8,694 bases of DNA from an uncultured Phaeodactylibacter sp. (GCA_913062745.1 CAJXXJ010000122.1:1-8694), one strand, 5' to 3'; numbered from the stretch's first letter, positions 1 to 8,048 are shown. Numbers and translations: made by a program. Notes: generated by a model from the sequence alone, not told the origin.

Positions 1-3000
1 GTCCACAGCAGGCAGTCCGGGTAGTCGAAATCGGATGTCAGCGTCACATTTTCGCTTTCGCAAAAGCTATCCTCCGCGCCTTCTATTTGCAGCGCACTGC
101 TATCCAACGCTACTACCGTAACGGTATAGGAAGCAGCACCGCAGGCATTGGAAGCTATAAAAGTATATGCTGTAGTGCCGGCTGTGTCAGGCGTGACCAG
201 CAGCACCTCATTGTCTGCAACGACGTTGCCCGCTGCATCTGCCCATTGATAATCTACAGGGTAATCTGCTGCCGGGCCTACTGTGAGCGTCTCGCCTATA
301 CAGACCTTAAGCTCGTCTTCCGTGCCCGGTGGCGGGGGCTCCTCGGTGCTCACCTGTACGCGGACTTCATCACCCTGCACGTTACAGAAAAGGGTGCTGT
401 CTACGGAAGCGGTGTAGGTGCTTTCCCCTTCGGTAGGCAGCACACAAAGCTCGCTGCCTGTGCCCACTACGCTACCGGACGCATCATACCAGATGATATC
501 ATCAGCGGTCGCTGGCCCCTGAGCAATAGTAGCGCTGAAGCAAATGCTGTCTTCTACCGGCGCACAAAGCTGCACCAGAGTATCCGGCTGTGCGGCTACG
601 GTTACGGTTTCCTCCACCGTTATAGAGGAGGTAGCGGTAAGCGTATCGCAGCTGTTGAAAGCAGATACCATATATACAAGGGTGCCGGAAACTGCATTAT
701 CTAACTGCAAGCTTGCTTCTGTGGATAGTACTTCCCCGGCAAGGGTCCAGATATATCCGTCGGCATTTTCAGCATCCGCCGTGAGGGTCAGCGGGTCTCC
801 CGGGCATAAGCTGGCATTTGTGGTACTGACCATTACCTCCCCCAGCGGTGGCAGCCAGCTGACAGTTACGCTGTCCGGAAAGATGCATTCGTTTACCGGA
901 TCAACAGCGAAATAGATCGTCACGCTATCCTGTGGGGTAGCCAAAAATGGGTTACCACTGCCTAGTATGTTCCCGGCACCATCCACCCACTGTACTGTAT
1001 CGCCGGGAACATCAGCCAGGCTGAGCAGTACAGAACTACCGGCGCAGATAGCGGTATCCCCCTGTTCAATATCCAGCGGGCCGGAAGGTACAACTGTCAG
1101 ATTAGACGTATCTATCGCGGTGCTGTCGCAAAAATCCCGAACTTCCACTACGTACTCATAGCTTCCCGCACCGGGGCTTACTTCCAGCGTGGCAGAGGTA
1201 GACAGGGTGTTGAGCGGGTCATCCGCAGGATACCAGCGGTAAGAGGCAACGGGGCCGCCCTGAGTAATGGTAGCGGTAAGCAATGCCGTATTTCCCTCAC
1301 AGATCGTTGTATCTGTGGCGGAAACACTGATATCACCTCCGAGGATAACGAAAAGCTCGGTCAGCTCGAACTCTAAAAAGCTGGAGCAGCCGTTGTCAGC
1401 GGTGACCTTTACAGCGTAGGTGGCATCTGATTCTGTTGGAAGGGCCAGGAAGGTGCTGTTGTTGTCTTCATCAACCGGCATCCCGTTTTGAAGCCATACT
1501 ATGGAGTCGTAGGGGCTGCTTACACTGGCGATTATGACGGGGCTCTCCGGATTGCACAGTATAGTATCTGAAAACACCTGCAGCACAATCTCGGGTACCG
1601 GCAGCAGGCGGATTTCCACGGTATCCAGGTAATTTTCACATGCTCCATCCGTGATAGTAGCGAAGTAGGTCACGTCACCGGTTACAGATGCTACAGGCGT
1701 AGCTGCCGCCGGGTCATTCAGGCCCGCAGCCGGAGACCAGCTGTAGGTGAAGGATGGGTCTGTTACGGATCCTTCCAACTGAATGGAAAGCGTGTCCTCT
1801 TCGGCGCACAGCTCAATCAGCTGGTAGCTGCCGCCTTCCACTACCTGCCCGTCACCGGAAACAATGACGTCTGATGCCACATCACAGCCGTTGGCATCCA
1901 TTACCCGCACCTGATAAGTGCCGGCGGCAGGCACACTAACCGTTTCGTTGAGCGCAGCCGGCTGGCCGTCGATGAAAATCTGGTAGGGCGGAGTGCCGCC
2001 TTTAATGCTGACCACGCTTATGCTGCCGTCTGAGATGGTACCTGAGCTGCTGCAAGAGGCCGGAACCATCTCTATTTCCACCTCGAATGGATCGGGGTCG
2101 GTGATGGTAAAAATATCTTCACAAACGCAAGCATCAGCTGTGCTGGTGCGGCGTACTTCGTACTGGCCGGGAGGGAGGGCTACAATTTCGCTCTGATTGC
2201 CCGCAAAGGAGGCGATCAGGTCAGTGGAATTCACCTGCCGTATTTCGAAGGTTTCCGCACTGCTGCCACTGCCATCGAATACCAGCGTACCGTCTCCGCC
2301 GGGGCAGGAAGCATCCGCAGCCGTCCAGCCACTGAAGTCACAATCTACCTGCAGGCTTGTCTCTACTTCGGCTTCGCAGGAAACAGCATCTTCCACCCGC
2401 ACGGTATAGGCGCCGGAGGGCAGGTTTTCAAAGGTGTAAGTGGTGCTGAATATTTCTATTGCGTTGTTTTCATCTCCATTCAGTACGATGATGTAAGGAG
2501 GAAGGCCTCCGGTGATATCTATGGTGAGGCTTCCGTCAGAAGCACCGCATTCAGAGGGGTTTTGAGTCAGCAGGTTTACGCTGAACGCAAAAGGGTCCAC
2601 CGGAATATCCACCTCAATGGTGCTCTGGCAGCCTTCCGCATCAGTCACTACGAGCAGGTTGATGCCCGGCTGCAGGTTCTCGATGGTATAAGTCCCTTCC
2701 GATGCAAAGCTGGCGCTGTTTTGCAACTCCCACTCTGCGGTATAGGGCGGAGTGCCTCCGGAAATCGTCAGATTCGCCTTGCCGTTCTGGCTGGCGCAGT
2801 CGGTCGGTTTTTTCACCGTTACCGAAAGGCCCGGGCCGCCGACTGAGTTGATGATTACATCTTCGATCAATAAACAGCCGCTGAACCATTCGTCGGTCGT
2901 TTCCACTACGCTAACCGTGACCGTGTAGGTGCCGGCTGCCAGGCTGTCTGCCTTCGCTGCATCCGATACGCCGCCGGACCATGCATACTCGAATACCGTC

Positions 3001-3278
3001 CCCGCCGGAAAACCTTCCGGAAAAACCTCTGCCTGCCCGTCGGCCTCGCCGCAGGTCGCTCTGACCGTCACGATGTCAAGCTCAAACTCCGGGCAGACCA
3101 GGTCGCAAACGGGATCCTGAAAGACCGGCTTGACCGTATCCTGAGCGGACCACGGCAGCTCCTCCCGGGCATAGCGGCTTTCCGGGGCGGTGCTTGTGCG
3201 GGCCTGAAGCACCAATCCGGCGATCAATGCCACAGCCAATAAGCTGAAGCGCAATAGTTCTTTACCGTTTCGATTCAT
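1..3278 (-). CDS. Giant secreted SprB-like/Ig-PKD repeat protein (5' part, runs off left edge)
   Basis: I checked this frame triplet by triplet: it is open from the ATG at 3278 to the left edge (1092 whole codons), so only the N-terminal part is present. A signal peptide is evident (Lys/Arg, then LLAVALIAGLVLQA, likely cut near residue 26). Residues about 66-487 hold five SprB-type units, with the signature GGxPPY at 174, 257 and 427 and endings such as AGTYTVTV. The unit near residues 335-400 lacks GGxPPY. From about 491 onward come Ig/PKD-like units, each opening with Cys followed by an alternating hydrophobic strand and a central Trp; the Cys residues are at 491, 575, 660, 745, 825, 905, 993 and 1073, a period of 80-88 residues. 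Such proteins are T9SS-exported surface adhesins or gliding-associated proteins. The C-terminal sorting domain is not visible, so export by T9SS is inferred from family and neighbours. It is the last gene seen in the minus-strand block. Confidence 0.88.
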   Translation of the reverse strand, partial: MNRNGKELLRFSLLAVALIAGLVLQARTSTAPESRYAREELPWSAQDTVKPVFQDPVCDLVCPEFELDIVTVRATCGEADGQAEVFPEGFPAGTVFEYAWSGGVSDAAKADSLAAGTYTVTVSVVETTDEWFSGCLLIEDVIINSVGGPGLSVTVKKPTDCASQNGKANLTISGGTPPYTAEWELQNSASFASEGTYTIENLQPGINLLVVTDAEGCQSTIEVDIPVDPFAFSVNLLTQNPSECGASDGSLTIDITGGLPPYIIVLNGDENNAIEIFSTTYTFENLPSGAYTVRVEDAVSCEAEVETSLQVDCDFSGWTAADASCPGGDGTLVFDGSGSSAETFEIRQVNSTDLIASFAGNQSEIVALPPGQYEVRRTSTADACVCEDIFTITDPDPFEVEIEMVPASCSSSGTISDGSISVVSIKGGTPPYQIFIDGQPAALNETVSVPAAGTYQVRVMDANGCDVASDVIVSGDGQVVEGGSYQLIELCAEEDTLSIQLEGSVTDPSFTYSWSPAAGLNDPAAATPVASVTGDVTYFATITDGACENYLDTVEIRLLPVPEIVLQVFSDTILCNPESPVIIASVSSPYDSIVWLQNGMPVDEDNNSTFLALPTESDATYAVKVTADNGCSSFLEFELTELFVILGGDISVSATDTTICEGNTALLTATITQGGPVASYRWYPADDPLNTLSTSATLEVSPGAGSYEYVVEVRDFCDSTAIDTSNLTVVPSGPLDIEQGDTAICAGSSVLLSLADVPGDTVQWVDGAGNILGSGNPFLATPQDSVTIYFAVDPVNECIFPDSVTVSWLPPLGEVMVSTTNASLCPGDPLTLTADAENADGYIWTLAGEVLSTEASLQLDNAVSGTLVYMVSAFNSCDTLTATSSITVEETVTVAAQPDTLVQLCAPVEDSICFSATIAQGPATADDIIWYDASGSVVGTGSELCVLPTEGESTYTASVDSTLFCNVQGDEVRVQVSTEEPPPPGTEDELKVCIGETLTVGPAADYPVDYQWADAAGNVVADNEVLLVTPDTAGTTAYTFIASNACGAASYTVTVVALDSSALQIEGAEDSFCESENVTLTSDFDYPDCLLW
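3275..3278 (-). promoter_or_regulatory. ATGA stop/start overlap (probable translational coupling)
   Basis: On the minus strand the four bases read ATGA. The TGA ends the PorE-like gene and the ATG starts the giant repeat protein. No Shine-Dalgarno-like sequence precedes the ATG (upstream reads AAAAACCCCGAACG), so initiation by ribosomes finishing the upstream gene is likely. The overlap is seen directly; the coupling is inferred. Confidence 0.75.
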
Positions 3279-6016
3279 CGTTCGGGGTTTTTACTGATAC
3301 TTTCGTCAATTTGTACGCAGTCGGCGCAACCTTCTCTAATCTTAAATATTTCGCAGGTCGGTGGATCCTGACGTGCAATTGCTGTTAGCTCAACCCGGCG
3401 GTCAAGAGCCGCACCGATACTATACTTGGAAGCAGTACCCGTTTCGGGGTAGGTAGCGCCGGCTGTCGATTCACCCAAGGGCTTGGGGACGATAATGATG
3501 GGCCTATCTCCCTTGACGTAGCTACGCTTTTGCAAACTGTCTACCTGCCAGGTTTCCATATAAATGCTAAAGCTACTGTCCAGATTACCATCTCCATTCG
3601 TATCTATTCTTTGCTCTTCCAGGAAGTCTGTAATACACTGAATACGGCGGATCGCCAGGCTGTCATTGTATATAGACCCACCCCGGGTACTGCAGTAGCC
3701 TTTGATTTCCACTACTATGCGCTGATCAGAATCTACTTGCTCAAGCGCTTCGTACAACCGCTGCGGGAGGCTCTGCAATTCCTGAATCCCCCCTTTCAAT
3801 TCATCATCGAAGAAATCTCCGATACGCCCTTGCACAGCATCGTCGGTTTGGTCATTATTCTCCTGGTAATCTTCCAGCAGCCCTTCATACTCGCTGGTGA
3901 TTTCACCTAATTGCTCCTGGGTTACACTAATGAGCTGACGGGGCGGCGGCGGTGTCCGCAAAGGGCGGTCATTATCAAAGAAAAGGCTGGGGTCGAAAAT
4001 CACTTCCGCAGTCAGTGGCATGAAAACCTTTTCCCGGCATACCGGCTGGCAGGATTGTTCCGGGAAAACGACCCCATCGACTCGTGTAGCTTTGATGATC
4101 AGCCTTTGCTCGCCGAAGATACCGGTGATGGTATCCTGATTATTGGGCGTATTGATGTTCATCCCGATATCATAAGGCTCGTTGAATGCCAGGCGGAACG
4201 TATTATCTCCGGCTATGGCTCCCAAATTTTCTCCATTCAGGCTGTTAGTGACCTTGGGGGTGACGGTACCGGTAAGGGCAAACTCCACGGCTTCCCGATC
4301 CGGCGCATTCGCAATATCCGGCTGTATTTCCAGCTCCAGGAAATCAGGATACTGGCTGAAATCTACTAAGGGGGTGCTGTCTCTCTCGAATTCCGGGCGG
4401 GCAAAGTCAATGACCAGGCTGGAATCCTGAGACAGGCCGGACGTCGAGGCTGAAATACGGTATTTGCGGAAGCGGCGTGCCGGCAGCTCCATGCGGAAGT
4501 AGGGGTCGCTTACGGTAGTATCGAACACGATGCTCTCCTGCCCGCAGATCGTAATGTCTTCCACAGTAAGCTGAGTCCCACCCACGCCGGTTGGTTTTTC
4601 TTCACACTGCGCTAACTGCAGCTCAATGCTGCGTTTCAGGTCCAATTGCCGGGTATAAATATCCTGGCAGCAGGCATCAAGGGTGTCAATAAAGCGCATC
4701 GAGCGGGGCCGGTCGCTGGAAAGAAAAGCGCGGCTGCCGTCCGGAGTGGAGAAATAATACATGTCGTTGTAGCCGGAATTGTAGGGTGCGCCCAGGTTTT
4801 CGGGCTCTGACCAGATTCCGTTATCGTACCGGGACACGAACAGGTCGTGCTGCCCGTAGCCGCCGGGGCGGTTGGAGCTGAAGTACAGCTTGCTGTTGAG
4901 TGCCCAGAAATATGGCGACTCTTCGTCAAATATGGTGTTGATGGTGTCTCCCAAATTTACAGGCGCTCCTACCCTTCCGGACTGTGCGTTAAAGGTGGCC
5001 TGCCATAAATCGAGCCCCCCTTCGCCGCCGGGCCGATCGGAGGCAAAAACCAGATATTCCTGGCCGCTGCAGTCCCGGAAAAACGCCGGCTGTTTGGTCG
5101 TATAAGCGGCTGTTTCGTCATTGACATTCAGCAATTGTGGCTCGCTCCAGCTTCCATCACTAAGCAGTTGGCGCCGGTACAGCTTGCAGTTAATTTCCGT
5201 GCGCTGCTGCTCGCAGCTGGTAAAGACCACATAACTGCCATCCGCAGAAAGAGCACGGTGGTTGGTGTACCGGTCTTCTTCATTGAAGATTCCTTTTTGA
5301 GGAATTATTTGCACAGTATCTACATACAGCGAATCCTCTCCGCTAAGGACTGCGAAGAGGTTACGGGAATAAGTCGTGGACTGCCTGCGGACCGACTGTG
5401 CGAAGCGCAGGGATGAGAAGTAAAGCGTATCTCCGTACAGCTTTGGAGCATAATCGGAAAAGCGGGAATTAAGGTGCGGGTCTGCTAATCGCGTAAGCGT
5501 ATCCTGTGGCACCCAACTCCCCCGGCTTTCGCCGAAATTGGCATCCCGTATGCCTGCTTCGGCCTGCCTTCGATATGTATTCCGGATGCTTTCCTGTTCA
5601 GAGATGAGTGGCAACAGTTCATTCTGCACCCGCTCAAATAAGCCTTTTGCTTTCTGGTAGTCTTCCGGCGTACGGGCCTGCACAAGAACAGACTGGCCAA
5701 GATAGTAGGTGGAAAGGGCATAGATAGAATCCTTTGGGGCATCCTCCCTGATCAGGCCGCGAAATATCGTATCGGCCATACTGAAGTAGTTGAACCGCTG
5801 AGCGGCAAGCCCCTGCTGATACCGCACCCGGCGCGCCGGGCGGCCGTAGTGCTTATCCTCATATTCCAGGACTTTCTCATAGCATCGGTAGGCCGTGTAG
5901 TAGTCCCTGCTTTCATAAGCCTTGTCTCCCTCCTCCAGTACTTTGTTGAGGGATTGACCCATCCCTTGTACCGTAAAGAATAGCATGGCAATAATGGACC
6001 ATAACTTGATTTTCAT
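3275..6016 (-). CDS. PorE-like periplasmic protein: TPR, PD40 beta-propeller, OmpA-like C-terminus
   Basis: 913 aa from the ATG at 6016. This start is preferred because it opens a clear signal peptide (MKIKLWSIIAMLFF, cut near residue 20); a TTG at 6079 would add 21 residues in front of it. In order: TPR-like helices (about 22-160), PD40/WD40-like propeller blades (strong at 322-339 with FASDRPGG, 376-395 with FSSNRPGG, and 430-454), a Cys-containing beta-sandwich like a carboxypeptidase-regulatory domain (about 470-540), a further beta-rich stretch, a Pro-rich linker (685-693), a helical segment, and a divergent OmpA-like domain (about 766-880). This is the layout of PorE, which in Porphyromonas links the T9SS protein PorP to peptidoglycan, though this protein is longer. 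In the OmpA motif, position 776 is Ser where the peptidoglycan-binding Asp is expected; Arg791 and LDRRVEL (871-877) remain. An EF-hand-like loop (DTNGDGNLD, from 805) lies inside the domain. It sits between a PorP/SprF gene and the adhesin. The exact partner is inferred. Confidence 0.85.
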   Translation of the reverse strand: MKIKLWSIIAMLFFTVQGMGQSLNKVLEEGDKAYESRDYYTAYRCYEKVLEYEDKHYGRPARRVRYQQGLAAQRFNYFSMADTIFRGLIREDAPKDSIYALSTYYLGQSVLVQARTPEDYQKAKGLFERVQNELLPLISEQESIRNTYRRQAEAGIRDANFGESRGSWVPQDTLTRLADPHLNSRFSDYAPKLYGDTLYFSSLRFAQSVRRQSTTYSRNLFAVLSGEDSLYVDTVQIIPQKGIFNEEDRYTNHRALSADGSYVVFTSCEQQRTEINCKLYRRQLLSDGSWSEPQLLNVNDETAAYTTKQPAFFRDCSGQEYLVFASDRPGGEGGLDLWQATFNAQSGRVGAPVNLGDTINTIFDEESPYFWALNSKLYFSSNRPGGYGQHDLFVSRYDNGIWSEPENLGAPYNSGYNDMYYFSTPDGSRAFLSSDRPRSMRFIDTLDACCQDIYTRQLDLKRSIELQLAQCEEKPTGVGGTQLTVEDITICGQESIVFDTTVSDPYFRMELPARRFRKYRISASTSGLSQDSSLVIDFARPEFERDSTPLVDFSQYPDFLELEIQPDIANAPDREAVEFALTGTVTPKVTNSLNGENLGAIAGDNTFRLAFNEPYDIGMNINTPNNQDTITGIFGEQRLIIKATRVDGVVFPEQSCQPVCREKVFMPLTAEVIFDPSLFFDNDRPLRTPPPPRQLISVTQEQLGEITSEYEGLLEDYQENNDQTDDAVQGRIGDFFDDELKGGIQELQSLPQRLYEALEQVDSDQRIVVEIKGYCSTRGGSIYNDSLAIRRIQCITDFLEEQRIDTNGDGNLDSSFSIYMETWQVDSLQKRSYVKGDRPIIIVPKPLGESTAGATYPETGTASKYSIGAALDRRVELTAIARQDPPTCEIFKIREGCADCVQIDESISKNPER

Positions 6017-6314
6017 AAGGTCAATATTTGTCCGTTCATGCCCAAAAGTGCTACCGGCAATAATTGTCAGGCACCTCAATTGAGCAGCTTTACTCGCTTA
6101 AAAAAACATCAAACACTATTGTCGCAGCAGCTGGCCTAAACGGCCGCCGGCTGCCAGCGTGCATATTTAGTTAATACGGGGGGTAGCGTGCCGGTTTAAA
6201 AGCGTACTACTTCGGACGCACGCCGGCGGCAGAGGAGAATCCCCCGCCCCAAAAGAGTGGCTTGCGTTTTTGTGGTGCATCAATTGTTTGGGCGCTCTAT
6301 ACCTCGCTTTCTAT
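6017..6314. other. 298-nt gap between SprF-like and PorE-like genes
   Basis: No coding sequence is supported. On the minus strand the gap carries a GC-rich hairpin (6127-6154) and then a run of seven T about 25 nt further on, too far away for a standard intrinsic terminator. A TAnnnTTTG-like string (TAGTGTTTG) lies just upstream of the PorE-like gene, but it has one base too many for the TAnnTTTG motif and no TTG at the expected distance. The gap is long for an operon, so an internal promoter or attenuator is possible but not shown. Confidence 0.5.
6127..6154 (-). repeat. GC-rich hairpin between SprF-like and PorE-like genes
   Basis: GCAGC (6127-6131) pairs with GCTGC (6150-6154), and inside this GGCC (6133-6136) pairs with GGCC (6142-6145) around a 5-nt loop. 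One side has a single-base bulge, the other four extra bases. It lies after the SprF-like stop and before the PorE-like start in the direction of transcription. It could tune readthrough or mRNA decay between the two genes; no U-tract directly follows it. Confidence 0.35.
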
Positions 6315-7406
6315 CTAGAGCAGCGGGCAGAAATATTTGTCAAGGCATACAGTATTAAGTGTATACCGGAATATCAATTCAAAGCCTCCCCGGTTGCGGG
6401 TGGCCACTTCAAAATCAGATATATTAAGGTCATACGCCACACTGGCGAAGACGTTTCCGTACTGAATGCCGATCGCCGGATATACCGTATCTCCAAGATC
6501 CGGGTTGAACCGGTAGCCTGAGCTCAGTTCCAGTGCAAACTGCTTGCCCGGCACGCGGTCAAAGTAAATCCGGCCGCCAAAGTGCGTCAGGTATTCGCGG
6601 TAAGGCCCCTGGAACTGAAAGTTGAGGTGCCCAAAAAAGTCGAGCGGCAGATCCGCCACCTCTTTGTTCCACATAATGTAGGGGCTGAAGCGCATGGGCA
6701 GCTCTTCTTCCCGGCCTTCCTCAAACGCCTGATTGGGCCGGTTGAGGTGGAAAACACCCACCCCGATATCGATCCAGAACCGTTCGCGCAGGTCATTGAC
6801 AATCTCGCAGGAGCTGAAATCCTGAATGCGGAAATTCAGGCCTGCGCTGAAATCACCGAAGGTATTGGAGTTGCGTAGCAGCCCATCCTCACCGTGGTCT
6901 ATGCCAGTGTTTCCGTTACCGGTACTGGGGTCGTACTGAACAGGAAAGATCAAATCCCGAAACCGGAACTCCCGGCGGGCGATCCCCTGCTGCACACCGG
7001 CGGTGAGGAACATGTAGCGCTCCTTCTCCCTCCCGATTTTGCCGAGGGTCTGCGTGTAGGAAGCAGCAAGGTTGAGATTGCTATTTTGCAATACGGAAGT
7101 ACCTGCCTGATCGTAGTTAAAGTTGCCTCCGAGCGCCCAAAACCCGTTGCGGCTCCTGTCCCGGTTGGGCAGCTTGATATCAGCGCTGGCGGAAAAGGTG
7201 GTATAGTCGACGGAGGACACAGAATGCCACTGTGTGCGCGCATTGGCTATAGCCCGGAATTTCCCGCGGAACACCCCGGTAAGGCCGGGGCTGGTCGTTG
7301 CTGGTGAATAGCCAAACTGGGAGTAGTGGATGTCCTGTGCAACCAGGAAAATAGGAATACCCCAGAAGGCCAATAACCAGATTAAGAGCTTTTTTCTCAC
7401 AATCAC
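6315..7406 (-). CDS. PorP/SprF family type IX secretion outer-membrane protein
   Basis: 363 aa. The start is GTG at 7406 or GTG two codons later at 7400 (MRKKLLIWLLAFW); the second gives the more typical signal peptide. No ATG fits and no Shine-Dalgarno is seen. The signal peptide is cut near Ala23, giving a mature start QDIHYSQFGYSP, the hallmark of the PorP/SprF family, followed by the conserved region ending RAIANARTQWHSV. The rest alternates short beta strands with Gly and aromatic residues, as in an outer-membrane barrel, and ends with GGFELIFRYTL and a final Cys-Pro, also as in the family. Length is close to the usual 300-350 aa. PorP is part of the T9SS envelope complex; SprF is a paralogue needed for the SprB adhesin to reach the surface. 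Here it is first of three same-strand genes that include a PorE-like protein and a giant repeat protein, so it is probably the dedicated barrel for that protein. Confidence 0.92.
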   Translation of the reverse strand: MIVRKKLLIWLLAFWGIPIFLVAQDIHYSQFGYSPATTSPGLTGVFRGKFRAIANARTQWHSVSSVDYTTFSASADIKLPNRDRSRNGFWALGGNFNYDQAGTSVLQNSNLNLAASYTQTLGKIGREKERYMFLTAGVQQGIARREFRFRDLIFPVQYDPSTGNGNTGIDHGEDGLLRNSNTFGDFSAGLNFRIQDFSSCEIVNDLRERFWIDIGVGVFHLNRPNQAFEEGREEELPMRFSPYIMWNKEVADLPLDFFGHLNFQFQGPYREYLTHFGGRIYFDRVPGKQFALELSSGYRFNPDLGDTVYPAIGIQYGNVFASVAYDLNISDFEVATRNRGGFELIFRYTLNTVCLDKYFCPLL

Positions 7407-7515
7407 TGGTTTTGGTTTCGATAAATCTTACAGGTCTTCGTTGTCTTATTTATCACAAGGGGGGATCCTGCTAAGAGGATAGTTGCTATTTCTTCCGGGA
7501 CTTCGCTAATATAGA

Positions 7516-7549
7516 CAAAGTATGATAACGAATGCTAATTTCTAATCAA
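7516..7549 (-). promoter_or_regulatory. Weak candidate promoter for the SprF-like gene
   Basis: On the minus strand, ATACTTTG (7523-7516) keeps the TTTG of the Bacteroidota -7 motif TAnnTTTG, but its TA is one base out of place. A TTG (7549-7547) lies 23 nt upstream in the -33 position. A start here would leave a leader of roughly 100 nt. The match is imperfect, so this is a guess from position and partial motif. Confidence 0.2.
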
Positions 7550-7743
7550 ATTAGTCGGGCACCCATCAGAAATGACATCAGGCGAACACATCAGCCATTT
7601 ATTGCTGTACCTACCAGCGAGCCGAAAGCCCGGCCCTGTCTTGCCGAAAAGCAGTTCTGCTATTCGCACCGGACGGCGGCTGCCGCATGTGTGCCTGCGT
7701 ATCGTTAATAAGGTTTTGGCAGTAGAAGTTGCTCAAAAGTTTA

Positions 7744-7762
7744 GTATCACGTACTATGATAC
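7744..7762. repeat. Short operator-like inverted repeat
   Basis: GTATCA (7744-7749) and TGATAC (7757-7762) form perfect 6-bp arms around 7 nt. The size and symmetry are like a dimeric regulator site, but there is no regulator gene nearby and a chance match in AT-rich DNA is possible. Confidence 0.2.
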
Positions 7763-7830
7763 GCATCGGTTCGTTTTTCGTTACATTAAACGGGAAAAAA
7801 CCGTCCCCCTAATTTTTTTATGCCGGTTTC

Positions 7831-7840
7831 ATGTTAACAT
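7831..7840. repeat. 10-bp perfect palindrome ATGTTAACAT
   Basis: A self-complementary 10-mer in an AT-rich stretch just after a run of seven T (7813-7819). It could be a protein-binding site; its function is unknown and it may be chance. Confidence 0.2.
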
Positions 7841-7931
7841 ACACCAAAAAACTTTATATTAGAGGCGGGTTATGGATAAAGTTGATTTTTCCTCATTTTT
7901 CGCACCCCTGCATGTAACAATCAGCAAATCG

Positions 7932-8010
7932 GTGCCGTTAAATAGGATCATAATTCCCAAGCTAATCCAACAGATCAGCTTTACCCCACCCAAATGACAA
8001 TTAACGGCAC
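7932..8010 (-). repeat. 79-nt nested inverted repeat, possible structured RNA
   Basis: Perfect 10-bp arms GTGCCGTTAA (7932-7941) and TTAACGGCAC (8001-8010) enclose a second hairpin: 7959-7967 pairs with 7973-7981 around a 5-nt loop. The one non-matching position in the inner stem (7964/7976) is A with C on the plus strand but becomes a G-U wobble in minus-strand RNA, so minus-strand RNA folds better. The two internal-loop sides are 17 and 19 nt. It matches no RNA family I know. It could be an RNA gene, a small palindromic mobile element or a regulatory site. Confidence 0.4.
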
Positions 8011-8048
8011 TTAATAATTTGATGCTGCAGGGTCCTGCGGTTCCCACT

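Noticed and set aside
87..704. 205-codon open frame on the plus strand
   Set aside because: It lies fully inside the repeat protein read on the other strand, and its translation has no domain, no regular composition and no signal sequence. The minus-strand frame shows clear SprB/Ig repeats.
3530..4369. Two adjacent plus-strand open frames of 126 and 152 codons
   Set aside because: They are antisense to the PorE-like gene, whose translation has recognisable domains across this stretch.
6894..7307. 137-codon plus-strand open frame
   Set aside because: It is antisense to the conserved N-terminal half of the PorP/SprF protein and resembles nothing.
7572..7862. 96-codon plus-strand open frame in the intergenic region
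   Set aside because: It spans a GC-rich block and an AT-rich block with abrupt change in amino-acid composition, with no signal peptide, motif or ribosome-binding context. It is most likely chance.
7932..8010. Integron attC site
   Set aside because: The ends contain GTTAAAT and a sequence close to RYYYAAC, but in the order GTT...AAC, opposite to attC. One core position does not fit, and no integrase or cassette array is present.
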